Source: Effusibacillus dendaii (GTDB lineage: Bacteria; Bacillota; Bacilli; Tumebacillales; Effusibacillaceae). From it: a stretch of DNA of 64,000 nt. Location of the stretch: contig NZ_AP023366.1 of NCBI RefSeq assembly GCF_015097055.1, positions 310,001 through 374,000 on the forward strand, given 5' to 3'. The notes beneath the pieces are model-generated. The model was not told where the DNA came from and ran no database searches. It was given only the letters and a program-made list of their open reading frames with translations. Positions 44,034 to 53,788 of this stretch are shown here, piece by piece. Numbering within the stretch: the first letter of the stretch is position 1; each line of letters starts with the position of its first letter. Position numbers and translations under genes: made by a program.

Positions 44034-44508
44034 TTACTGAATCCTTTTTATGCGAATCTCCCGATCAATGCCTTCTACCTTCATTTTGTAATCACCTGTG
44101 CCGTAGGATAAATTTCATGCCAAATCTGTCCGTTATCCAATTCAAAAGTGGAAGTGCCGTCCCATCCTTTAAAGTCTCCCAAAATATTGCACAACATCGC
44201 TAGTCAAATAGGGAATATGAGTGGAGCTGGAAATAGTAAAGTTGGACTGGTTCTCACATGAATGAATAGAGTCGGACAGATTCAGGGAACCTTGTTTATA
44301 CTGAATCGTTAACCAAATGAATGTCAGCTGAGTTCAAAATATCGACAGATGTTCCAGAATCTGCAATTCGATAAAGATCCAGCAAAATTTGGTCTTTAGT
44401 AGGAGTGTCGAATTCATTTTGTCTACGTCCCCCACGTTGTAATCCGCGTCGAGTGTAATTTCCTTGTCGGTAATTCCGGTTGATAAACTTTTGAGCGGAA
44501 CGGAAGTG
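44034..44508 (-). pseudogene. Frameshifted coding remnants
   Basis: On the minus strand protein-like stretches continue across frames without a start. Frame 1 (44508-44296) reads GNYTRRGLQRGGRRQNEFD then TPTKDQILLDLYRIADSG to a stop. It is followed in a shifted frame by YKQGSLNLSDSIHS...IPYLTSDVVQYFG, then KGWDGTSTFELDNGQIWHEI, and in a last shift YKMKVEGIDREIRIKRIQ. The last two pieces look like one SH3-like small domain split by a frameshift. I cannot name the parent genes. The pattern indicates one or two decayed genes, not a functional unit. Confidence 0.5.
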
Positions 44509-44611
44509 TCAGTCGACGTGCTAAAGGTCGTAGCCAGGAATTTTTGAAGATTCTCGAATATCCGATTCTGCACGTGTTGTACATTCCCTCGGTAAAAAGC
44601 TTATGTAGAAA

Positions 44612-44644
44612 GATCAACCGCGCCTGATTCAAGCGCGGTTGATC
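44612..44644 (-). terminator. Terminator of the DUF1540 gene
   Basis: GATCAACCGCGC and GCGCGGTTGATC form a 12-bp perfect stem around 9 nt; on the minus strand it runs into TTTCT. Confidence 0.8.
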
Positions 44645-44646
44645 TG

Positions 44647-44832
44647 TTATCTTACAGTCGCACCATACCGGTTGTCGTGGCGTTCAAATTCAAACGTGGC
44701 GCAGCGAGTTCCTTTTGTTGTACCGACAATTTCATTGCCGTTTGACAACACCTCAATGGCATCTGCTGTACAGTTTCGGTCTTTATCGTTAAAAATGCAC
44801 TCTTCGACGCCACACTTCACTCCGTTTGGCAT
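44647..44832 (-). CDS. DUF1540 domain protein
   Basis: A 61-residue protein with the DUF1540 cysteine pattern: GVKCGVEECIFNDKDRNCTADAIEV, then TRCATFE. This small family is widespread in spore formers and of unknown role; the four cysteines suggest a metal site. AGGAGG precedes the ATG, and a strong terminator follows. It is divergent from mtrB. Confidence 0.8.
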   Translation of the reverse strand: MPNGVKCGVEECIFNDKDRNCTADAIEVLSNGNEIVGTTKGTRCATFEFERHDNRYGATVR

Positions 44833-44882
44833 TTGACCCCCACCTCCTGTTAATAATGTACCCGCCTGGCACAGAAAACATT

Positions 44883-44912
44883 TTGCCTGTTGTTGGCGGC
44901 AAATGATATAAT
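44883..44912 (+). promoter_or_regulatory. SigA promoter of mtrB
   Basis: TTGCCT (44883-44888) and a perfect TATAAT (44907-44912) with an 18-nt spacer, about 38 bp before the mtrB start. Confidence 0.75.
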
Positions 44913-44950
44913 AGGCTGGCTGAACATAACGGCAAAAGGGGGTCTTTTAC

Positions 44951-45178
44951 ATGGAGAGCGGACAGGATTTCTTTCTTGTAAAAGCGAAAGAGAACGGTGT
45001 ACATGTAATTGGATTGACACGGGGTGCGGATACCCGCTTCCATCATACAGAAAAATTGGACAAGGGCGAAATTATGATTGCCCAGTTTACGGAACATACA
45101 TCTGCTATTAAGGTTCGCGGTAAAGCTGTGGTAATGACCAAGTTCGGACGGATTGATACATATTCGGAGGACGATTAA
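44951..45178 (+). CDS. mtrB: Tryptophan RNA-binding attenuation protein (TRAP)
   Basis: A 75-residue protein that forms an 11-membered ring and, with bound tryptophan, wraps RNA carrying spaced NAG triplets. It is close to B. subtilis TRAP: NVIGLTRG-like [40 protein letters not shown]. The RNA-contacting KKR-type residues and the tryptophan pocket (TEHTSAIK) are conserved. It has its own promoter and a terminator, and starts the mtrB-hepS-menG-hepT order without the folE partner. Its likely target lies at 59713-59769. Confidence 0.97.
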   Translation: MESGQDFFLVKAKENGVHVIGLTRGADTRFHHTEKLDKGEIMIAQFTEHTSAIKVRGKAVVMTKFGRIDTYSEDD

Positions 45179-45189
45179 GCAAAAATCGG

Positions 45190-45213
45190 GCGAGGCTCAC
45201 TCGCTTTTCTTTT
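45190..45213 (+). terminator. Terminator after mtrB
   Basis: GCGAG and CTCGC pair around GCTCA and are followed by TTTTCTTTT. The stem is short, so read-through into hepS is possible. Confidence 0.65.
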
Positions 45214-45292
45214 GTATCGTTTATCACTTCATCTTGTGTTATACTATTTAAACGAAAATATTTTATTTAATTCTGCGTGTTTGCGAAGGGAG

Positions 45293-46072
45293 ATGGAGAA
45301 ACTGCTTACAGAGAGAAAAGACCGGGAATCTGCATCTCTTCGTATGCACAAGCATGCACTAACTCAAATGAGCCACCGTTACCTCAAACAGTGGCTGGAT
45401 ACTCCGATACCGGAATTTTTTCAATTGCAGACAGCGGCGGCTATTCTGCAAACGGCCGGTCGGGAAGAGGAAGAAATTGAACTGGTCACTACCGTTTTAT
45501 TGCTTATTTATCATGGACTGTCAACACATGAAAATATAGATGATCAACCTACCGCTAACCAAAAGTCTCGACAGCTTAAAGTATTGGCTGGCGATTATTA
45601 CTCCAGCAAATATTTTTATCTGCTGGCTGCAAATGGCAAAATCGGTCTAATCGGTCGATTTGCGCAAGCAATTGCCCGCATAAACGAGGCGAAGGCGGAG
45701 CGAATCCAACTGCTGCCGCCCAACCATTCCAATATTGAAACTTATCTGGCGCTGCACGAGCGGATAGACGGGGAACTTTTATATGTATTATGCGCGGAAT
45801 ATATGCAGGATGAGGCAGTTCTCAGCGATATCGTCCGGATGCTTGTATATGTGCAGGTATTGGGTCTTCAATACAATCAGACGAAAAGCATGCCGCTGCA
45901 GGTTAGAAACGGCATTTCAGGATTGTTGTATGACCGTTTGAAATCGGGGCTGGCGGCTGTTCGTTCGTTGTTGTCATCCCAATCGGAACTTGTCTACGAT
46001 AAGTTTATGGCAGTCTGCAATTATCTGGATCAGCTTTATTGTTCGCAGACGATTGCAGTGAAAGGTGAATGA
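45293..46072 (+). CDS. hepS: Heptaprenyl diphosphate synthase component 1
   Basis: A 259-residue small subunit of the two-component synthase that makes the C35 side chain of menaquinone-7. The family features [20 protein letters not shown] and [15 protein letters not shown] are seen; this subunit has no DDxxD catalytic motifs itself. The ATG at 45293 is directly preceded by GAAGGGAG with no spacer, so the true start could differ slightly. It is followed by menG and hepT, as in B. subtilis. Confidence 0.85.
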   Translation: MEKLLTERKDRESASLRMHKHALTQMSHRYLKQWLDTPIPEFFQLQTAAAILQTAGREEEEIELVTTVLLLIYHGLSTHENIDDQPTANQKSRQLKVLAGDYYSSKYFYLLAANGKIGLIGRFAQAIARINEAKAERIQLLPPNHSNIETYLALHERIDGELLYVLCAEYMQDEAVLSDIVRMLVYVQVLGLQYNQTKSMPLQVRNGISGLLYDRLKSGLAAVRSLLSSQSELVYDKFMAVCNYLDQLYCSQTIAVKGE

Positions 46073-46076
46073 AGCG

Positions 46077-46796
46077 ATGAATCAGTTTTCCTCCAAGGAA
46101 GAAAAAGTTCATTATGTATTCTCTCGCATCGCGGAACGATATGATTTGATGAACAGCGTACTCAGCTTCCGGCAGCATAAAGTATGGCGGACGTACACCA
46201 TGAAACGGATGAATGTAAGACCTGGGCAGTCCGCTATTGATGTCTGCACCGGAACGGGTGATTGGGCGATCGCGCTGGCGAATGCAGTAGGGCCAAACGG
46301 CCGCGTTGTCGGTGTTGATTTTTGTGAGCCAATGCTGGAAAAAGGAAGAGCGAAAGTCGAGCAAAAAGGGCTTTCGCAAAATTTGGAACTGCTCTATGGA
46401 AACGCAATGGCACTGAACTTCCCGGATAATACGTTTGATTATGCGACAATTGGTTTTGCGTTGCGAAATGTACCGGATGTGTTGCATGTGCTCCGTGAAA
46501 TGACCCGTGTGGTAAAACCGGGGGGCATGGTGGTGTCACTTGAATTGTCCAAACCGGAATGGCCGCCGTTTCGTTCGTTATATTACTTTTATTTCGACAA
46601 AATTCTTCCTCGCATCGGGAATGCGGCCGCAAAAGACAATATCTCTTACAGTTGGCTGCCGGAATCATTAAAAGGATTTCCGGGGCGGCTTCAATTGGAA
46701 GAGATATTTCGGCAGGCTGGACTGGAACGGGTGGAGTCAAAACCGTTGACGGGCGGCATTGCTGCCATGCATATCGGATATAAACCGGCACGATAA
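46077..46796 (+). CDS. menG: Demethylmenaquinone methyltransferase
   Basis: A 239-residue class I SAM methyltransferase (MenG/UbiE) performing the last step of menaquinone synthesis. Motif I is [14 protein letters not shown], and the family signatures [16 protein letters not shown] and [18 protein letters not shown] are present. ATG 46077 has AAAGGTG 9 nt upstream; an in-frame ATG at 46065 overlaps hepS. It lies between the two subunits of the prenyl synthase. Confidence 0.94.
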   Translation: MNQFSSKEEKVHYVFSRIAERYDLMNSVLSFRQHKVWRTYTMKRMNVRPGQSAIDVCTGTGDWAIALANAVGPNGRVVGVDFCEPMLEKGRAKVEQKGLSQNLELLYGNAMALNFPDNTFDYATIGFALRNVPDVLHVLREMTRVVKPGGMVVSLELSKPEWPPFRSLYYFYFDKILPRIGNAAAKDNISYSWLPESLKGFPGRLQLEEIFRQAGLERVESKPLTGGIAAMHIGYKPAR

Positions 46797-46837
46797 GCAC
46801 GTGTTATTTTTTTGAAGTTGCAGATAGGGTGGAATGA

Positions 46838-47803
46838 ATGAACCTGAACGACATTTACCAACATCTTAAAAACGATCTTGATTACATGGAGTCCTGGTTA
46901 GACCGGGAAGTGCGTTCCAGTCAAAAAGATTTGGAAAAAGCGTCGTCACATCTTCTAAAAGCGGGCGGAAAACGAATCCGCCCGGTTTTCGTGTTGTTAA
47001 GCGGACGTTTCGGTACATACGATTTGGAAAAATTAGCCCGGGTGGCTGCCGTGTTGGAACTTATCCATATGGCCACTTTGGTGCATGATGATGTGATTGA
47101 TGATGCCAATACGCGCCGTGGGATTCCCACAGTCCGTTCCGAATGGGGAAATCGAATGGCGATGTATACGGGCGATTTCATGTTCGCCCGGGCTCTGCTG
47201 CTGCTTTCTGAGATCCCGAAGCCCGAAATACACCAGGTTTTGTCTTCAGCCATCGTTCGAGTGTGCGAAGGCGAGATTGAACAGGTGCGCGATTTTTATC
47301 GGCTGAATCAAACTTTCCGAAACTATTTGCGCCGCATCAAACGCAAAACAGCCATTTTGATGGAAGTATCCTGTCTGTTGGGGGGATTGGTTGCGGAAGC
47401 GAATCCGCTCCATGTAAAAAGTTTAGGGCGGTTTGGTTATTATTTGGGGATGTCATTTCAAATTATTGATGATATCCTGGATTTTACCTCCACCGAACAG
47501 AAGCTGGGCAAGCCTGTAGGAGCAGATCTCCTGCAAGGAAACATCACGCTGCCGGTTCTCTATGCGCTGAAATGCACACCTTATGACGAACAGCTGCGAA
47601 CATTGATTCGCCGCAATATGACCAATGACCAATTAGCTTCCGCGATTCAACTGGTCAAACAGTCAGGCGGAATCGAATATGCCAAAAAAGTCGCCGATCT
47701 TTACCTGGAAAAATGTATTGCGGAACTGCATCGTCTGCCGGGCGGACAACCGCGCGATTTGCTGGAAGGGATTGCTCGTTTTACGACAGTCCGCGAGTTT
47801 TAA
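46838..47803 (+). CDS. hepT: Heptaprenyl diphosphate synthase component 2
   Basis: A 321-residue catalytic subunit of trans-prenyltransferase type. The first aspartate-rich motif DDVIDDANTRRG starts at Asp84 and the second, DDILDF, lies at about 211. GGKRIRPVF is the IPP-binding start. It condenses IPP units from FPP to heptaprenyl diphosphate with HepS. It ends in an RxxF-type tail (TTVREF). Confidence 0.94.
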   Translation: MNLNDIYQHLKNDLDYMESWLDREVRSSQKDLEKASSHLLKAGGKRIRPVFVLLSGRFGTYDLEKLARVAAVLELIHMATLVHDDVIDDANTRRGIPTVRSEWGNRMAMYTGDFMFARALLLLSEIPKPEIHQVLSSAIVRVCEGEIEQVRDFYRLNQTFRNYLRRIKRKTAILMEVSCLLGGLVAEANPLHVKSLGRFGYYLGMSFQIIDDILDFTSTEQKLGKPVGADLLQGNITLPVLYALKCTPYDEQLRTLIRRNMTNDQLASAIQLVKQSGGIEYAKKVADLYLEKCIAELHRLPGGQPRDLLEGIARFTTVREF

Positions 47804-47855
47804 AGGAATCGCCCATACAGATTCGTTTACATAAGAAACACCAAATTTGCAACGC

Positions 47856-47884
47856 TTGCGGATCCTATGATGAATTAGTAAAAT
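47856..47884 (+). promoter_or_regulatory. SigA-type promoter of ndk
   Basis: TTGCGG (47856-47861) and TAAAAT (47879-47884) with a 17-nt spacer, 37 bp before ndk. Confidence 0.6.
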
Positions 47885-47921
47885 GATCAGGGATTCAATA
47901 AAAGATGGGAGTTGTTGAAAA

Positions 47922-48362
47922 ATGGAACGTTCTTTTTTAATGGTCAAACCGGATGGTGTGCAACGCGGATTGATCGGGGAAATCGTATCCCGTTTTGAAA
48001 AAAAGGGATTCAAGCTGGTGAATGCGAAACTGATGCAGGTATCGCGCCAGTTGGCAGAAAAGCACTATGAAGAGTTGAAGGACAAGCCTTTTTTTGGCGA
48101 GTTGGTTGATTTTATCACATCCGGTCCGGTTTTTGCGATGGTTTGGGAAGGCAACAATGTAATCAGCGTTTCCCGTGCCATGATGGGCAAAACCAATCCG
48201 GCAGAAGCGGCGCCTGGAACCATTCGTGCCGATTACGCTGTATCGGTGGGCATGAATATTATTCATGGCTCCGATTCGCCTGAGAACGCGAAACGGGAAA
48301 TTGACCTTTGGTTTAACGGCGAAGTCGTGTCATACGAAAAAACGATCGATAAATGGATCTGA
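47922..48362 (+). CDS. ndk: Nucleoside diphosphate kinase
   Basis: A 146-residue kinase that equilibrates nucleoside di- and triphosphates. The phosphohistidine is His115 in [27 protein letters not shown] and RGTIRADY-like [11 protein letters not shown] are conserved. It follows hepT and precedes cheR, as in B. subtilis. Confidence 0.96.
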   Translation: MERSFLMVKPDGVQRGLIGEIVSRFEKKGFKLVNAKLMQVSRQLAEKHYEELKDKPFFGELVDFITSGPVFAMVWEGNNVISVSRAMMGKTNPAEAAPGTIRADYAVSVGMNIIHGSDSPENAKREIDLWFNGEVVSYEKTIDKWI

Positions 48363-48388
48363 TCGCTACATATGGAATTGGCATTACA

Positions 48389-48421
48389 ACCGCTTGTCCT
48401 GCAGAGGAAGGCGGTTTTTTG
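48389..48421 (+). terminator. Terminator after ndk
   Basis: ACCGCTT and AAGGCGGT pair around about 12 nt, followed by six T residues. Confidence 0.8.
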
Positions 48422-48516
48422 TTTTTGCTGGAACCGCAAGCGATCGACAGGAATTGGCCGTTAAAGCAACGAATGTAAAAGGGGACAAAACTTCCAGCGA
48501 ATTATGGGGTGTCCGC

Positions 48517-49293
48517 ATGATTGACAACTTCGACGTATTTATGGGAAAAATTTTTAAAAAAACAGGCATCGATCTCACCAAATACAAACGTCCACAGATG
48601 GAACGCCGGTTAACCGCCCTGCGTGACAAACATGGATATCGCGATTTTAACGCGTATTTCGATGCAATCAATCAAAATGAATCGTTGTATTATGAATTTC
48701 TTGACCGGATGACGATTAACGTATCGGAATTTTTCCGCAACGATAACCGTTGGCTGGTGTTGGCGGAACGGATTTTCCCCGAATTTCTAAAACAAAAGCG
48801 GAAGCTGAAAATCTGGTCGGCCGCCTGTTCGACCGGCGAGGAACCGTACACGATTGCTTTGATTTTGAGCCGGTTTCTGCCGCCTGCAGAAATTGAAGTA
48901 TTGGCAACCGATATTGATGAAAATGCAATAGTGAGGGCGAAGACAGGGGTCTACCACGAACGGTCCTTGACGGCGGTGCCGCACGATCTGCGGAAGAAAT
49001 ATTTTACTGCCAAGGATGGCGGTATGTATGAAATTTCCAGTGAAATCAAGCGGTGTGTAAAATTTCAAAAGCAGAATCTATTGGAAGACCGGTTTGATAC
49101 GAATTTCGACCTGATCGTGTGCCGTAATGTGATTATTTATTTTACGGAAGAAGCGAAAGACATGCTGTTTCACAAATTTGCCGCTGCTTTGCGGTCAGGC
49201 GGGATTCTGTTTGTAGGTTCAACGGAACAGATTTTTAATCCGCAGGTATACGGCTTTCGTACATACGATACGTTCTTTTACGAGAAAAACTGA
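48517..49293 (+). CDS. cheR: Chemotaxis protein methyltransferase CheR
   Basis: A 258-residue SAM-dependent enzyme that methylates glutamates of chemoreceptors. An N-terminal helical domain (1 to about 75) precedes the methyltransferase domain with SAACSTGEEPYTIA (SAM motif), ATDIDENAIVRAK and CRNVIIYF. ATG 48517 has GGGGTG 5 nt upstream; upstream residues in frame are not conserved. No other che genes are present, as in the B. subtilis locus. Confidence 0.94.
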   Translation: MIDNFDVFMGKIFKKTGIDLTKYKRPQMERRLTALRDKHGYRDFNAYFDAINQNESLYYEFLDRMTINVSEFFRNDNRWLVLAERIFPEFLKQKRKLKIWSAACSTGEEPYTIALILSRFLPPAEIEVLATDIDENAIVRAKTGVYHERSLTAVPHDLRKKYFTAKDGGMYEISSEIKRCVKFQKQNLLEDRFDTNFDLIVCRNVIIYFTEEAKDMLFHKFAAALRSGGILFVGSTEQIFNPQVYGFRTYDTFFYEKN

Positions 49294-49424
49294 AGGAGTC
49301 GGAAAGACCTGGCCTAAAAATTTGGCCGGCTCTTTATTAATACAGACTTAAAATTTTGACTAAGTATGATATGCTTACATGTAATAAGAGATGGAGATGT
49401 GTCTGTGGGAGAGTGAGGAAAGCC

Positions 49425-52163
49425 GTGAACAGTGAGTCTGCGTTGCGCCGGGACATCCGAATATTGGGGAATATGTTAGGCGAAGTGATTATTGCACAGT
49501 GCGGGGACGATGTGTTTCAATCTGTCGAAAAGGTACGGGCAGCGGCCAAAGAACTGCGAGCGAATGAATCGCCTGCCGGAAGAGACGATTTTGTGATGAC
49601 GGTGCAAACGATTCCTGCCGCTCACCGTACGTATGTGATACAGGCGTTTGCCATGTATTTTCAATTGGTAAACATTGCGGAACAGAATCACCGGATTCGG
49701 AGAAAACGGGAATATGAACGTTCTTCTGGTTCGTTGCCGCAGCCGGATTCGATACGCAGTGCGATTCTTTCGATGCGGGACAAGGGCATTCAACCTGACG
49801 AAATGAGATCGTTAATTGATGAATTAGGGGTAGAACTGTTTTTAACCGCACATCCGACTGAAGCGATGCGCCGCACGGTGCTTGACAAACATCATGAGAT
49901 CTCGCTGATTTTGGAAAAACTGGACGATCCGTTGCTAAGCGAACGGGAAGTAAAGCAGATTGAAAAAAGGCTGCGTGCCGAGATCACAGGTTTATGGCAA
50001 ACCCGGCCTGTTCGCAAAGAGCGAATTACCGTGTTGGACGAGGTTCGTAACGGACTTTATTTCCTGGATCAAATACTGTTTGATGTGCTGCCGTTCATTC
50101 ATCTTGAAATGGAAGAGCAAATCGCTTCCGTTTATCCGGAACTTGATTTGGAAGTGCCCAGTTTCCTGCGTTTCGGTTCCTGGATGGGGGGCGACCGGGA
50201 CGGAAATCCGAATGTGACGGCTGAATTGACATTTCAAACGTTATTGCTGCACTTTGATCTGGCAATACGCAAGTATGAGGAAAGAGTCCTCCGGTTGGGA
50301 AGGGATCTCAGCCAATCGTATGAAATTACTGGCGCCAGTCGGGAATTGATCGATTCGCTGCAGGCATTGAGGCCGCCTGACGAGCCCTATCGGGAGAAAA
50401 TCAACCAGATTTTGATGCGTCTGCAGGGCACCAAAAACCGTTTCCACGGGGAAGTGCAAGGCGAATCGGCAGCAATCGGCTTTTATAACAATCCAAAGGA
50501 ATTTCTTGCCGATATCCGGCTGCTTGAACAGTCCCTGTTGGCGCACAAGGGAAAAGAGATTGCCGAAGTGAAGGTCCGCCCCCTGATCCGGCAAATTGAA
50601 CTGTTTGGTTTTCATATGGCAACCCTCGATATCCGGCAGCACAGCGAGGTTCATGAGAACGCGATTGAAGAACTGCTCGCCCTGGCTAAAATCGGACCGT
50701 ACAAACAACGGAACGAATCAGAAAAAATTGAACTGCTCACTCAACTTTTGCAGGATCCAAGGCCGCTTGTCAGCCGGTTTGCGGAACTTAGCCCGGACAC
50801 GAAAGAAACGCTTGCTGTATTCCATACGATCCGCCGTGCGCATGAATGGTTTGGCGAAGATTGCATCCGCAATTATCTGATTTCCATGTCTCAGGGAGTC
50901 AGCGATCTGTTGGAGGTACAGCTGCTTGCGAAAGAAGCGGGATTGTTCAATTGGCAGCCGGACGGCAGTTTAACAAGCCGTCTCAATATTGTGCCGCTCT
51001 TTGAAACGATCGAGGATTTGCGGGGAGCGCCCGCCATCGTGGATCGATTGTTTGACAATCCGGTTTACCGGAATCATTTGGCGCAGTTGGGCGACCTGCA
51101 GGAGATTATGCTCGGCTATTCGGACAGCAATAAAGATGGCGGGTATCTGACAGCGAACTGGGAGTTGTACAAAAGCCAGAAAGCGATTTTTGAAGTGGCG
51201 AAGCGATATGGAATCCGGCTCAAATTTTTCCATGGCCGCGGCGGTGCTCTCGGGCGGGGCGGCGGTCCGCTGGAACGAAGCATTCTGGCCCAGCCGCCGG
51301 AAGCTTTGCACGGGAAAGTGAAAATCACCGAGCAAGGGGAAGTCATTTCGCAGCGGTACAGTCATCCGGAAATTGCCAAACGGTCATTGGAAAAAGCGGT
51401 TTCCGCCGTATTGGTCGGCTCGCTGAATGTGCAGACGGAACGTATGAAAGAAACGGAGCGCCGCTGGTCGGTGATTTTGGAAAAGCTGTCGCAGGATTCA
51501 TTCGATGCGTATCAGTCGTTTGTCTACCGGAACGATGAGTTTTTAACCTACTTCTATGAGGCGACACCGATTAACGAATTAAGTGAAATGAACATCGGCT
51601 CGCGTCCTGCCAAACGAAAAAATTCAGCGCGGATTCAAGATCTGCGGGCCATTCCGTGGGTGTTCTCCTGGACTCAAAACCGCCATCTGCTGCCTGCCTG
51701 GTTTGGTTTTGGGACGGCGGTGGAAAGCTATTTGATGGAACAGCCGGACGCCTCGGAAGATTTTAAACGAATGTATAAGCATTGGCCGTTTTTTAAAGCG
51801 ATTATCGACAATATACAAATGGCGTTGGCGAAAACGGATATGCTGATTGCGTCCGAATATGCCCGCTTGGTTAAAAATCAGGCCTTAGCGGACCGCACGT
51901 TCTCGAAAGTGTTGGATGAATATGAGCGGACCCGAACGATCGTTTTGATGATCACGGATGAGCCGGAAATATTGGCGAACAGCCCGGTGATTCGTGAGTC
52001 CATCCGGTTGCGAAATCCGTATGTAGACCCGCTCTCCTATTTGCAGGTGATGCTGCTGCACGAACTTCGGCAAGCAGAGAATGACGACCAGTTTGCTAAG
52101 ATACTGCAGGATATTTTGTTGACCATTAACGGAATTGCATCTGGTCTTCGCAATACGGGCTGA
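49425..52163 (+). CDS. ppc: Phosphoenolpyruvate carboxylase
   Basis: A 912-residue anaplerotic enzyme making oxaloacetate from PEP and bicarbonate. Catalytic His143 is in LTAHPTEAMRR; SWMGGDRDGNP, LGYSDSNKDGG and FHGRGGALGRGGGP are the other signatures; it ends in the conserved LRNTG. The GTG at 49425 with GAGG 6 nt upstream is preferred, because the longer frame begins with a cysteine-rich stretch unlike the family. B. subtilis uses pyruvate carboxylase and lacks this gene at this site. Confidence 0.95.
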   Translation: MNSESALRRDIRILGNMLGEVIIAQCGDDVFQSVEKVRAAAKELRANESPAGRDDFVMTVQTIPAAHRTYVIQAFAMYFQLVNIAEQNHRIRRKREYERSSGSLPQPDSIRSAILSMRDKGIQPDEMRSLIDELGVELFLTAHPTEAMRRTVLDKHHEISLILEKLDDPLLSEREVKQIEKRLRAEITGLWQTRPVRKERITVLDEVRNGLYFLDQILFDVLPFIHLEMEEQIASVYPELDLEVPSFLRFGSWMGGDRDGNPNVTAELTFQTLLLHFDLAIRKYEERVLRLGRDLSQSYEITGASRELIDSLQALRPPDEPYREKINQILMRLQGTKNRFHGEVQGESAAIGFYNNPKEFLADIRLLEQSLLAHKGKEIAEVKVRPLIRQIELFGFHMATLDIRQHSEVHENAIEELLALAKIGPYKQRNESEKIELLTQLLQDPRPLVSRFAELSPDTKETLAVFHTIRRAHEWFGEDCIRNYLISMSQGVSDLLEVQLLAKEAGLFNWQPDGSLTSRLNIVPLFETIEDLRGAPAIVDRLFDNPVYRNHLAQLGDLQEIMLGYSDSNKDGGYLTANWELYKSQKAIFEVAKRYGIRLKFFHGRGGALGRGGGPLERSILAQPPEALHGKVKITEQGEVISQRYSHPEIAKRSLEKAVSAVLVGSLNVQTERMKETERRWSVILEKLSQDSFDAYQSFVYRNDEFLTYFYEATPINELSEMNIGSRPAKRKNSARIQDLRAIPWVFSWTQNRHLLPAWFGFGTAVESYLMEQPDASEDFKRMYKHWPFFKAIIDNIQMALAKTDMLIASEYARLVKNQALADRTFSKVLDEYERTRTIVLMITDEPEILANSPVIRESIRLRNPYVDPLSYLQVMLLHELRQAENDDQFAKILQDILLTINGIASGLRNTG

Positions 52164-52196
52164 TATTTACGCGCCAAACAATCGGAAAGAGGAAGT

Positions 52197-52385
52197 GTGA
52201 ATGGATTGAAAATCCGTTGCAATGATTGTTATGAGGAAAACGACTTGGAGAACGACCGGTGTGTCCGCTGCGGGCGTTTGCTGGAGGATGCCCGCAAAGA
52301 TCAAACGCGCAGCAAGTTTGATATTCAGCATTACGATGCGCCAAACGTAATCAGGAAAAATACAGATTCGAAAAAAGTATGGTAA
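52197..52385 (+). CDS. Small double-CxxC zinc-ribbon protein
   Basis: A protein of 59-62 residues with CNDCYEENDLENDRCVRCGRLLED, a complete four-cysteine zinc ribbon, followed by a charged tail. The start could be GTG 52197 or TTG 52206; the latter is better spaced from AGAGGAA. It overlaps the pseudouridine synthase gene by 7 bp, so the two are probably coupled. Function unknown. Confidence 0.65.
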   Translation: MNGLKIRCNDCYEENDLENDRCVRCGRLLEDARKDQTRSKFDIQHYDAPNVIRKNTDSKKVW

Positions 52386-53332
52386 CAGGAAGCGATAACA
52401 AGAACCGGCATACGGTCGTTTCATCTGTCATTCCGGACGATTATGACGGCAAAATGGTGAAAGAGTTTATCCGCAACCGATTACAAATTTCGCGCCGCTT
52501 TTTGCGAAAAATTGTACAGGAGCAAGGGGTGAGGGTGAACGGGCTGCCGGTCTTTCTCACCTCGCGGCTGCGGTCGGGTGACCTGCTGGAGCTGTTTCAC
52601 GAACCGGAGCGATCTGAGTTTATAAGGCCGGAAACAATGCCGCTTGACATTGTGTATGAAGATGCGGATTTGCTCGTCTTAAACAAACCGGCCGGACAGG
52701 TGGTCCATCCAACAAAAGGGCATTACGAGGGGACCCTGGCCAATGGCGTAGTCGATTATTGGCAAAGAAAAGGGGAAACGGCGCGTTTTCGGCCGCTGCA
52801 TCGGCTTGACAAAGACACTACCGGACTGCTTTTGATTACGAAAAATCAGTATGCGCATCACAAACTGTCACAGCAACTCCTGGCAAAAAAGGTGCGCCGG
52901 GAATACTTTGCGATTGTTCACGGCAACCTGAGAGAAGAAGAACTGACAATACGTGCACCGATTCGGCGGTTGGAAGGACATCCAACGGCAAGGACAGTGG
53001 CGTCCGACGGTCAAACAGCCGTGACGCATGTTTCTGTTTTTGAACGCTTGGCAGAGGGGACAGTTGTCAGACTGCGCTTGGAAACAGGCCGTACCCATCA
53101 GATTCGGGTGCATATGTCGCATATCGGACATCCGCTCTATGGCGATCCGCTATATGGGATAGGGGAGCCGGACGGCATAAACAGGCAGGCGCTGCACGCA
53201 GTCAAACTTTGCTGCACTCATCCTCGCATCGGAACGCATCTGGAATGGCAGGCTGAATTGCCGGCAGATATGAAAATGTTGCTCCATTTATTGCGAAACG
53301 GACAGCCTAATCTGAACAGCAAAGGTGGATGA
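52379..53332 (+). CDS. RluA-family pseudouridine synthase
   Basis: A 317-residue enzyme with an N-terminal S4 RNA-binding domain (about 20-75, VKEFIRNRLQISRRFLRKIV) and a catalytic domain. The active-site aspartate is in HRLDKDTTGLLLITKN; GRTHQIRVHM follows. It isomerises uridines in rRNA or tRNA; RluD-like in layout, but the target site cannot be assigned. It starts within the zinc-ribbon gene. Confidence 0.9.
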   Translation: MVTGSDNKNRHTVVSSVIPDDYDGKMVKEFIRNRLQISRRFLRKIVQEQGVRVNGLPVFLTSRLRSGDLLELFHEPERSEFIRPETMPLDIVYEDADLLVLNKPAGQVVHPTKGHYEGTLANGVVDYWQRKGETARFRPLHRLDKDTTGLLLITKNQYAHHKLSQQLLAKKVRREYFAIVHGNLREEELTIRAPIRRLEGHPTARTVASDGQTAVTHVSVFERLAEGTVVRLRLETGRTHQIRVHMSHIGHPLYGDPLYGIGEPDGINRQALHAVKLCCTHPRIGTHLEWQAELPADMKMLLHLLRNGQPNLNSKGG

Positions 53333-53461
53333 CAATGGGCACTAGAGTGTCCATTGACGTGCCAATTTTTGCTAAGTTACAATAGAAGCGAGTATCGGGA
53401 CGGTTCGGTTCATGTAGTGTTGCTTTGTGGCGACACTTTTTTCATTCAAGGAGCGTGTATC

Positions 53462-53788
53462 ATGTTAGATTTTTTGATTGTGACGGGAAGTTTATATCTG
53501 CTTTACAATTTCGGCATGCGGCAAATGGTGCGGGCGTGCCTGTTTCACAGCCGAACGTCAGACCGAATGGCCAATTTTTTATTCTTAACGGCGGGCTGTA
53601 CAGTTACGTTATACATAAGTGTTCTATTCCTGTTTCCTCATCTGGCCGGTTGGTCCGTGCTTGCCAAAAGTTTGCTTCCGACTGTGAGCGGTATCTGGCT
53701 GGGTGAATTTATGTACAGCCGCAATCTGCATGTTACCATGCGTCTGCTGCAGCGAATTCGACGTAAAGGGGACCGGACAAGTGAATGA
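53462..53788 (+). CDS. Small membrane protein, hypothetical
   Basis: A 108-residue protein with two or three hydrophobic segments (about 4-18, 36-58 and 62-82) and a basic C-terminus (RLLQRIRRKGDRTSE). AAGGAG lies 8 nt before ATG 53462. Its end overlaps the first M42 peptidase start by 8 bp, which suggests coupling. No known family is recognised. Confidence 0.65.
   Translation: MLDFLIVTGSLYLLYNFGMRQMVRACLFHSRTSDRMANFLFLTAGCTVTLYISVLFLFPHLAGWSVLAKSLLPTVSGIWLGEFMYSRNLHVTMRLLQRIRRKGDRTSE

Noticed and set aside
41498-44640. Prophage or integrative element in tRNA-Pro
   Set aside because: No integrase, no repeat of the tRNA 3' end downstream and no phage genes.
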